From Candidatus Sulfotelmatobacter sp. (GTDB lineage Bacteria; Acidobacteriota; Terriglobia; Terriglobales; Acidobacteriaceae), in assembly GCA_030037575.1 (NCBI GenBank), contig JASHRB010000207.1, forward strand, positions 1-12,747: 12,747 bases of DNA, read 5' to 3'. The position numbers were made by a program, and so were the translations under genes. Below, piece by piece: positions 6,875 through 12,747 of the stretch (position 1 is its first letter; every line of letters starts with the position of its first letter). The notes beneath the pieces were generated by a model. It saw nothing but the letters and a program-made list of their open reading frames with translations. It ran no database searches and was not told where the DNA came from.

Positions 6875-7387
6875 ATGAAATCTGCACAACTCGCCGGTTG
6901 CTGGAGCGTCCTTCTAGGCATTGTCATCTTCACCGGCTCCCACGCTCGCTCGTCGCAATCAGTCACGCCCGCTCGCGCCACCACGGTCGAACACGAAGTG
7001 CGCCAACTTATGCAATCCGTCGCTCGCGACGTCACCCAACAAGGTCCCTTGGCGTGGCTGAAATATTTGGAGACGGGCCCGTCTTTCTTCATGGCCGTCA
7101 ATGGTCAGATGGCCTTTGCCGATGGCACGGCGGCCCGCGAAGGCACACAAAGTTTCTCCCGCACAATTCAACACATCGAACTGCAGTGGGGAGAGTTGCG
7201 CGTAGATCCGCTCACGTCCGAGTTCGCCGCTGTGGGCACTCCGTGGCGCGAAACTCAAGTCGACAACGCGGGGCGTCGCATTGAGGACGCGGGATTTTTT
7301 ACCGCACTGGTCGAATTTCGCGACGGGCGCTGGCAATTCCGCAATGCTCACTGGTCGTCGCCTGCTGCACCCTCGCCCTCGCACTAA
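6875..7387 (+). CDS. Exported NTF2/SnoaL-like (DUF4440-type) protein
   Basis: A 170-residue protein with a probable Sec signal peptide: Lys3, a hydrophobic stretch at about 5-20 (QLAGCWSVLLGIVIFTG) and a likely cleavage after the SHARSS region. The mature part has the pattern of the NTF2-like superfamily, a cone-shaped alpha+beta fold: helices at 37-68 (VEHEVRQLMQSVARDVTQQG, then WLKYLE), FFMAVNGQMAFADGTAAREG (71-90), a helix and strand FSRTIQHIELQWGELRV (93-109), EFAAVGTPWRETQVDNAG (115-132) and the terminal pair FFTALVEFRDGRWQFRNAHW (141-160). Such proteins are enzymes or small-ligand binders; no catalytic set can be named here. The start ATG has no clear ribosome site. Its stop lies within 4 nt of the end of the convergent VOC pseudogene. 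Confidence 0.8.
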   Translation: MKSAQLAGCWSVLLGIVIFTGSHARSSQSVTPARATTVEHEVRQLMQSVARDVTQQGPLAWLKYLETGPSFFMAVNGQMAFADGTAAREGTQSFSRTIQHIELQWGELRVDPLTSEFAAVGTPWRETQVDNAGRRIEDAGFFTALVEFRDGRWQFRNAHWSSPAAPSPSH

Positions 7388-7712
7388 CTGGCGAGGTTGT
7401 AAATCAACCCCTGGGGGTCTCTGATGTAGCAACGCGGAAATTATGGCTCGTCTTTGATCGCCTCGCAGCCGTTCTGCGCCAGCCGTGCTCTCGCCTCTGC
7501 ACGTTGTCCACCGTGACTTCCAGCACCGGCCCCAGCGGCGGGCCGGGTTCGATAAATAGATTGATGTGTCGCCCATGCATGCCGATCATCTTAGGGTTGT
7601 TGTCGGTGATCTCAAACCCGAAATGTTCAACGTAAAAGTGCGCCGCTGTCATCGGGTCCTGTGCCGGGATCAGGATGTCGGTGCCGAATGCGTTGGCCAC
7701 GCACCCCCTCAT
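7384..7712 (-). pseudogene. Frameshifted VOC/glyoxalase-fold gene
   Basis: From an ATG at 7712 (after a short AAGG) the minus strand encodes a VOC-superfamily (glyoxalase/bleomycin-resistance fold) domain: DILIPAQDPMTAAHFYVEHF, GFEITDNNPKMIGMHGRHIN and LFIEPGPPLGPVLEVTVDNV. One base is then missing near 7496. In the next frame the family ending resumes as EARARLAQNGCEAIKDEP, a TAA at 7443-7441, and FPRCYIRDPQGLIYNLAS with the natural stop TAG at 7384-7386. The frameshift plus the internal stop make it a pseudogene of about 109 codons, but similarity over the full length suggests recent inactivation. An intact protein would probably be a small metal-dependent or ligand-binding dimer of unknown substrate. 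Confidence 0.85.
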
Positions 7713-8176
7713 CCTTACTGTGTTGCGCGAACCAAAAATGAACCTTAACACAAACGCCCGTGTGGTCTGGGATGCCAGTTCGTGCATTGTCGGCCACCCT
7801 TACCTTGGGCTTCCCGCTTGCCCGTCACTCAGAATTGGAGGAAGGATAGAACTGCTAGCGAACACCCATCGCCTAATGATGCAGTCGCAGGTGCAAAAGT
7901 CGAATGGCAGGAAGCATACGGCTATGGTGTGGCGGCTGCTAAGAATGCCCTCCTAGCGCCAGATGCTTCTCTTCAAGTAATCCTCGACCGCATCAAGTGG
8001 CAGTTCAAACTGGAGCATGCAGAACTCAGGAGGTTCCGGTTGAAACCCCTGCGCTCGTAGTATGTTGGATGCCAAACATGGCGACATACCTAATGGCCAT
8101 GCCAGCGATTTCAAAGACGGACGTCATTTGCTTCAGAAGCTGATCTCGCGGCTCTCGAGGGAAAGGAAACAGAACA
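7713..8176. other. Intergenic region before the GH116 gene
   Basis: A 464-nt gap containing dispersed repeat copy D at 7776-7835. The rest (7840-8160) has open frames on both strands but no recognisable protein. AAGGAA at 8163-8168 is the likely ribosome site for the gene at 8177 (8 nt spacing). No convincing promoter boxes were found. Confidence 0.5.
7776..7835 (+). repeat. Dispersed intergenic repeat, copy D
   Basis: The core is 7787-7823. Relative to copy B it reads CAGTTC-TG--TTGTCGGC, then ACCCTTAC, CTTGGG, a 3-nt deletion, TTC-CG and TTGCCC. On the right it matches copy C (G-CAC-CAG-AT). It lies about 65 nt upstream of the start of the VOC pseudogene. Confidence 0.7.
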
Positions 8177-10693
8177 ATGGCGAAGCGGCCAATCTCACGG
8201 CGCAAATTCCTGTTGCATTCATCGGGTGCGGCGGGCCTGATGCTGGCGGCGGGCCCGCTCGCGGCCACGCCCGCGCCGGTTGCGGCTGAAACCCGGACTA
8301 CCTCAGGGGAGCGATCGCCAACAGCAACCGTGCGGGCGCGGGCCATTCCATCCTGCGCTTGGAAGCGAACCCTCGGTGATTTGCCCAAGATCGCGCTCAT
8401 GCCGGAAGACGGCGTACCGCCGCAGGATGGGGCCGGACTGAATACGCTGAACCGGGTCAAGAAAGGAATTCCGATGGGTGGAATTGGTGCGGGAAATTTC
8501 ATGTACAACATCTGCGGCACATTCGGGCCATGGCAGATGAAAGTGGGAAGGTACGAGGAACGCCTTCTCCCTCAAGGCGCATTTCATATCCGGGAACAGG
8601 TGAAAGGAAAACGTGCAACTGTGCGGACTCTTGCAACCGATGACGTGCTGCCGGCCTGGGAACGACTGCAGCCGGGCCAAGGCGAATACTATGCTCTGTT
8701 CCCGCGCGGCTGGTGTACCTACAAGCCCTTCGAGACCAATATCGCCTTGGAGTTTTTCACCCCGGTCATCAAAGATAACTACCGCGAAACATCTTTGCCC
8801 GCCTCGCTGTTCCAGTTCAGGATTCATAACCCGTTGTCATCGCCCGCCGAAGTTTCAATGATGTTCACCTTTCCGAATGCGCCCTACACTGGACCTCAGA
8901 ACACGCCGATGGGGAAGCCCACAGGGGAGGTTGATGAAACGGCGAGGGAGCGCAGGGGACTGACCAACGAATTGGCCCGCGATGCGCATCTCGGGATCAC
9001 TGCGGTCCTGATGAAGGCTCACGATCCAGCCAATCCGCCGGAGACGGAAAACTCCGAATGGTGCATGGCCACGAGTGCTGCGGCATCGCATACCACGAGT
9101 TGGGATGGGGAAGGTGACGGCGCCGAAATTTGGCAGGATTTCGCTGCCGACGGGGAACTGGCTGATAAACCCCTAACCGTGCGCAGCCAACTCCCCTCCG
9201 GAGCGCTATGCGTAAAGGTTCAGGTTGCTCCGGGCTCGGAAGTGACTGTTCCCTTCGTACTCACCTGGTATTTCCCGCAGATTGAATTTGGACAGGGCAC
9301 GCGCTGGTGGCGACGCTACACTGAGTATTATCCAGCCAAGCTCGGACAAGCAGTTGAAATCGCCAAGGAAGCCTTAGTCAAAGCGGAAGAGTGGCTAAAC
9401 GCCGTGGAGACGTGGCAAGCCCCTATCGTCCAGAATCCAGCTTACCCGGACTGGCTCAAGCAGAGCGTTCTGAATGAGCTGTACTACGCTACATTCGGCG
9501 GCTCGTTTTGGGAAAATGGCTGCATCACCAAACCCAAGAAATTTGGCAAGCGTTATGGTCAGCACTTCGCGTCGGTGATGGAGTGCCAGGAGTATGCCTT
9601 TGCCGAAACCTTCGACGTTCGCCATCACGCCTCCCGCAGCAACAGAGATCTCTGGCCACAAATCGAGCGCGACATTCTGCTGGTTTTCTCCGATTTCATC
9701 AGGGATTCGCCGGACGGGAGCTGTCCACACGACGCAGGCTCCATCTCGGGGGACCCTTTTTTCGAATACGATGGCTACGGCCGTTGGTACAACACTTCTC
9801 CCATGGGAATTAAGGGCCGGATTACCACCCCCTGGTCCGAACTTTCGCCCAAGTTCATCCAGCAGTGCCATGCCTATTGGCACAAGACCAAGGACGGCAA
9901 GTTCCTGGACGATGTCTGGCCGGCGCTCGTACGAACCTACCGTTACCAGAAGACGACTGACACCGACGGCGACGGCTTGAGCGAAATGAAGAGTTCCGAA
10001 TATAAAGAGAACAAGTTGTTTAACGCCATTCTCTGGCTCGGCGCGCTGGAAGCGCTCGAAGCGATGGCTGAGCACCGGATGGATAAAGCCCTGCTCGAGG
10101 AATTCACTGCAGAACGGAAGAAGGCTCAATCCAGCACGGAAAAGCAGTTCTGGAACCAGGAGCTTGGCTACTATCAGTACAACGCCCATAACTCTGACAT
10201 CATGGCCGACGCCACACTGGGCGAGCGTTACGTCGATGTGACCGGTCTCCCGTCGGTGGTGAACGCTGACCGTCTCACCTCGCATTACCGGCAACTGTTC
10301 AGGCGCGCGGTGTTGCCGCTCAGGGATTTCAACGGCGATGGGGTTGGCGACATGGGCGCGGCGAACGCGCTTCACCCCGACTCGACCCCCGGAATCGGCG
10401 ACAGCGAGTACGCGCATCAATTTGAAGTGTGGACAGGAGTCAGCTATTGCGCAGCCGCGAACCTCTACCACTGGGGGAAGCGTATTCAAGATGGCGCCCT
10501 GCAAGCCAACGCCTTGCTGCTTGGATGGGGCTTGTACTATCAGATTTTGGTAAACGAACAGACGGCCTATTGGTTCAGTACCCCGGAGGCTTGGAGGCTT
10601 GAGGATCCCAGGAAGTTTCGCGCCTTGATGTATCAGCGGGCGCGGGGAATCTGGGAACTGGCGATGGAACTTAGTGACCCTTATCGCGCCTGA
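8177..10693 (+). CDS. Tat-exported GH116 family glycoside hydrolase (GBA2-like)
   Basis: An 838-residue enzyme of family GH116, which includes human GBA2 glucosylceramidase and bacterial or archaeal beta-glucosidases/xylosidases. The N-terminus is a twin-arginine signal (SRRKFLL, 7-13, then an Ala-rich stretch to about 38), so it is exported folded. The N-terminal beta domain begins with GIPMGGIGAGNFMY (97-110) and GTFGPWQM (114-121). The (alpha/alpha)6 catalytic domain starts near 420; QEYAFAETFDVRHHAS (471-486) matches the nucleophile region, making Glu472 the probable nucleophile. Later family landmarks are CPHDAG (516-521), DTDGDGLSE (595-603), DMGAANALHP (725-734), EVWTGVSYCAA (750-760) and WFSTPEAW (799-806). 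The loop normally carrying the acid/base Asp is changed and about 8 residues shorter (604-618). DFNGDGVGD (717-725) resembles a calcium loop. It stands alone, so the natural substrate is not indicated by neighbours. Confidence 0.9.
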   Translation: MAKRPISRRKFLLHSSGAAGLMLAAGPLAATPAPVAAETRTTSGERSPTATVRARAIPSCAWKRTLGDLPKIALMPEDGVPPQDGAGLNTLNRVKKGIPMGGIGAGNFMYNICGTFGPWQMKVGRYEERLLPQGAFHIREQVKGKRATVRTLATDDVLPAWERLQPGQGEYYALFPRGWCTYKPFETNIALEFFTPVIKDNYRETSLPASLFQFRIHNPLSSPAEVSMMFTFPNAPYTGPQNTPMGKPTGEVDETARERRGLTNELARDAHLGITAVLMKAHDPANPPETENSEWCMATSAAASHTTSWDGEGDGAEIWQDFAADGELADKPLTVRSQLPSGALCVKVQVAPGSEVTVPFVLTWYFPQIEFGQGTRWWRRYTEYYPAKLGQAVEIAKEALVKAEEWLNAVETWQAPIVQNPAYPDWLKQSVLNELYYATFGGSFWENGCITKPKKFGKRYGQHFASVMECQEYAFAETFDVRHHASRSNRDLWPQIERDILLVFSDFIRDSPDGSCPHDAGSISGDPFFEYDGYGRWYNTSPMGIKGRITTPWSELSPKFIQQCHAYWHKTKDGKFLDDVWPALVRTYRYQKTTDTDGDGLSEMKSSEYKENKLFNAILWLGALEALEAMAEHRMDKALLEEFTAERKKAQSSTEKQFWNQELGYYQYNAHNSDIMADATLGERYVDVTGLPSVVNADRLTSHYRQLFRRAVLPLRDFNGDGVGDMGAANALHPDSTPGIGDSEYAHQFEVWTGVSYCAAANLYHWGKRIQDGALQANALLLGWGLYYQILVNEQTAYWFSTPEAWRLEDPRKFRALMYQRARGIWELAMELSDPYRA

Positions 10694-10784
10694 GCAGGTG
10701 ATTTCAAACCCGGAGCATCGGTGTTATCGAGGCCAGATGCTGAGTCGCGGGACCCTGCATTGCCATCCGGTACGAGACCGAATC

Positions 10785-10845
10785 ACTCCCGGTTTGTCGG
10801 CTCGCTTAGTTTGGGATTGCTTCACGTTTGCCCGCCACCCAGGAT
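10785..10845 (+). repeat. Dispersed intergenic repeat, copy C
   Basis: The core is 10794-10833, about 100 nt after the GH116 stop codon. It agrees with copy B through TTGTCGGCT, CTTA, TTTGG, CTTCACGTTTGCCC, and with copy D on the right flank. All copies are in the same orientation on the plus strand. Confidence 0.75.
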
Positions 10846-11056
10846 CCAGCATGGGTTTTCTCCCCCAACGGTTCAGAACTTGGCTTCTGTGACGCCCGGG
10901 GATTTCACTTGTCCGCACAAGGCACCATTGTCTGCCTGAACGCTGGCAACCCAAAGGCACTTTGCAAGTCTGCCTACCTCGGCCACTTTACGGATTGCCC
11001 GTATACGGGAGTTGGGGCGATCGATTCACACCAGCCGACAGGAGTAGTAATTGGGA

Positions 11057-11087
11057 TCGGTAAGTGAGTTGGAGATGCGCTTACCGA
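11057..11087. other. Perfect 8-bp inverted repeat near the permease 3' end
   Basis: TCGGTAAG (11057-11064) and CTTACCGA (11080-11087) are exact reverse complements around a 15-nt loop. It lies 65-95 nt downstream of the stop of the minus-strand permease. Neither strand has a following T-tract, so it may be a weak or protein-dependent terminator, a 3' stabilising hairpin, or chance. Confidence 0.35.
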
Positions 11088-11151
11088 AATTCCGCGACGA
11101 GTGCTGGAATGGCAGAAGGCAACCGGTTTCGCGGCCCGAATAGCTGACAGG

Positions 11152-12747
11152 CTATTCCGAGCGCAAAGCCTGAGCAGGATCGGCGGCGGCGGCGCGCAGA
11201 GCCGGCAGGGCCGAAGCGAGGAGCGCCAGCACCAGCATGAGGACCACGCTCGCGACGTAAACAATCGGATTGGTGGCGCTGACTCCGAAAAGGAACGCGC
11301 CGACGAGGCGAGATACGGAAAGGGATCCCAAAACACCGAGAGCGCAGCCGGTCACCGCGATTTTCGCGCCGGAGCCGAGCACCAGCCGCGCGATGTTGCC
11401 GCGCTGTGCACCAAGCGCCATGCGTACGGCGATCTCTTGGGTGCGCTGTGAAGCAGTGAATGCGATGACCGCGTAAATGCCCATGGCCGCGAGCAGCAAT
11501 GCGGCCAGCGCGAAGGCGGTAATAAGACCGGTATTGAAGCGGCGAGGCGCTTCTACGGCGGAGATGGCGTCGACCATGGGCTGCACAGGATCGAGGGCGA
11601 GGCGCGGATCGATATCGGCGACGACCGAGCGCAAAGCGCCGATCATCTGCTCAGGCGGCAGCATGGAGCGGAGGGCGATCCAGCCCGTGGACAGGTCGAC
11701 CAAGCCAGTGACGCCGGTGCCCTCAATGATCGCAGGCTGCTCCATCGGGAAATACCATTGCTCACCCGCGGGCTGATCGGGAGCATCGATGCGCACGTCG
11801 GGCACCACTCCGACCACGATCGCCCAAGGCAGCGTGCGCGTGGGATTGCCAATGTGCAAACGCTTGCCGATGGGGCTCTGACCGGGCCACTCCTGTTTGG
11901 CCATGGATTGGTCGACGATGCAGACCAGGGGCGCGTCGGATCGGTCGCGCACAGTGAAATGGCGGCCGGCGATGAGAGAAATACCGAGAGCGCGGAAATA
12001 GTCGCCATAGGTCTCGATAAAGGGAGCAAACCTGAGCTTCCATCCGGCGATGGAGGTGCCTTCGATGGTGAAGCCGGCTCGTCCCCGGCCGCCGATGTCA
12101 GGCAGCGTGTTGGCTAGACCGACGGCGACCGTCGCCGGCTGGGAAGCGAGACGGTCGACGACCTGGCGATTGAAGTTGGCGATCGATGATTTGGTCGCGT
12201 ATTGCTGCTCGGGCAACTTGTATCCGGCGATGAGGACATGGTCGGGACGGAAACCGGGATCGACGGCGAGCATCTGCTGATAGCTGCGCAGGAAGGCAAG
12301 TGAAACCGTGAGCAGGAGGGTGGCGATGGCAATTTCTCCAGCGACGAGAGATGAGCGGAGCCAGGTATGGCGCAGGCTGCCGGTGCCCGAGCGGGCGTCT
12401 TCCTTGAGGTTCTCAAGCAGGTTAGTGCGGACCGCAGCCCAGGCTGGAGCAAGGCTGCAGAGAACTCCGGTTAACACTGCGATGAGGAGAGCAAAACCCG
12501 CAACGCCGGCATTGACAGAGATCGCGTCGATGCGCGGCATGGACTCGGGAAGGAGTGGCACGGTGGCGCGCAAAGCAAGGGTCGCCAGGGCCAGACCGAG
12601 GAGGCCACCGGCAAGACTCAATACGAGACCTTCGCTGACGCACTCGCGGAGAATAGTGCCCGCGTGGGCTCCGAGTGCGAGGCGAACGGCATGCTCACGG
12701 CGGCGGCGGATCGCGCGGACCAGCAGCAAGGTTGCTACATTGGCGCA
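11152..12747 (-). CDS. ADOP-type ABC transporter permease, C-terminal part
   Basis: A minus-strand gene cut by the right window edge; 531 residues are visible and the frame stays open through CANVATLLLVRA at the edge, so the start lies outside. It is a MacB/FtsX-type permease of the duplicated form called ADOP in Acidobacteriota, normally about 800 residues with two copies of the MacB-periplasmic plus FtsX unit. Visible parts are the end of the first FtsX domain (ERA-like REHAVRLALGA, LSLAGGLLGLALATLALR and a third helix near residues 80-100), the second unit starting at LRSSLVAGEIAIATLLLTVS, a periplasmic domain (YFRALGISLIAGRHF, WPGQSPIGKRLHIG), and a second FtsX domain with QEIAVRMALGAQRGNIARLV and the usual ending (PALRAAAADPAQALRSE). 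Such permeases often lack a linked ATPase gene; exported substrates are unknown. The gene is visibly GC-richer than most of the window. Confidence 0.92.
   Translation of the reverse strand, partial: CANVATLLLVRAIRRRREHAVRLALGAHAGTILRECVSEGLVLSLAGGLLGLALATLALRATVPLLPESMPRIDAISVNAGVAGFALLIAVLTGVLCSLAPAWAAVRTNLLENLKEDARSGTGSLRHTWLRSSLVAGEIAIATLLLTVSLAFLRSYQQMLAVDPGFRPDHVLIAGYKLPEQQYATKSSIANFNRQVVDRLASQPATVAVGLANTLPDIGGRGRAGFTIEGTSIAGWKLRFAPFIETYGDYFRALGISLIAGRHFTVRDRSDAPLVCIVDQSMAKQEWPGQSPIGKRLHIGNPTRTLPWAIVVGVVPDVRIDAPDQPAGEQWYFPMEQPAIIEGTGVTGLVDLSTGWIALRSMLPPEQMIGALRSVVADIDPRLALDPVQPMVDAISAVEAPRRFNTGLITAFALAALLLAAMGIYAVIAFTASQRTQEIAVRMALGAQRGNIARLVLGSGAKIAVTGCALGVLGSLSVSRLVGAFLFGVSATNPIVYVASVVLMLVLALLASALPALRAAAADPAQALRSE

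Larger units (their letters stand above)
10694..11151. other. Intergenic region between convergent GH116 and permease genes
   Basis: A 458-nt gap between the ends of two convergent genes. It holds repeat copy C (10785-10845) and a perfect 8-bp hairpin (11057-11087). TCGGCCAC followed by GGATTGCCCGT at 10979-11001 is a faint resemblance to the repeat, too short to count. No coding sequence is supported. Confidence 0.5.

Noticed and set aside
9395..10504. A 369-residue open frame on the minus strand inside the GH116 gene
   Set aside because: It is fully antisense to a clear GH116 coding region; long antisense frames are expected from GC-rich codon use, and the translated sequence shows no family pattern.
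10979..11001. A fifth copy of the dispersed repeat
   Set aside because: Only TCGGCCAC and TTGCCCGT match, with a large internal deletion; this is too little to separate from chance.
11758..12117. Plus-strand ORFs inside the permease region
   Set aside because: They are antisense shadows of a clearly coding ADOP permease with no recognisable products.
1..12747. tRNA, rRNA, riboswitch, CRISPR array, insertion sequence or phage genes
   Set aside because: None of the expected motifs (T-loop GTTCGAATC in a cloverleaf, regularly spaced repeats, transposase or integrase motifs) was found on either strand.

Overview
The window looks like a chromosomal segment of an Acidobacteriota bacterium (Acidobacteriia, Koribacter-like). 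This is an inference from gene content: a duplicated orphan MacB/FtsX-type permease of the ADOP class (known mainly from this phylum), decayed 5' ends of two Pkn-type serine/threonine kinases of the kind these genomes carry in large numbers, and moderately high GC. No rRNA, tRNA, CRISPR array, transposase or phage gene was seen.

Layout, left to right. 154-558 (+) is a small DUF6326-type membrane protein. 730-968 (-) is the wreck of a Pkn kinase N-terminus. 1080-2573 (-) is an AidB-like acyl-CoA dehydrogenase. 2987-3454 (+) is an uncharacterised four-helix membrane protein. 3455-4000 holds no intact gene but contains a second, different kinase 5' remnant on the minus strand. 4001-6228 (-) is a same-strand block, in transcription order a CPBP (CAAX/Abi) intramembrane protease, an ECF sigma factor, and a four-helix membrane protein whose start codon overlaps the sigma stop codon (TAATG), so a probable anti-sigma partner. 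6875-7387 (+) is a secreted NTF2/SnoaL-like protein that converges on a frameshifted VOC/glyoxalase pseudogene (7384-7712, -). 8177-10693 (+) is a Tat-exported GH116 glycoside hydrolase (GBA2-like family). 11152-12747 (-) is the C-terminal part of an ADOP permease that runs off the right edge.

The only block likely to act as a unit is protease - sigma - membrane partner. It suggests an envelope-signalling module in which a membrane protease could control a membrane-held sigma factor. The other genes look like single transcription units with long, decayed intergenic spaces.

The most notable unexplained structure is a dispersed intergenic repeat of about 50-60 bp. It has three clear copies and one weak copy, all in the same orientation, in gaps around decayed or solitary genes. 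The GH116 enzyme also deserves attention: it keeps the nucleophile motif but seems to lack the usual acid/base loop.
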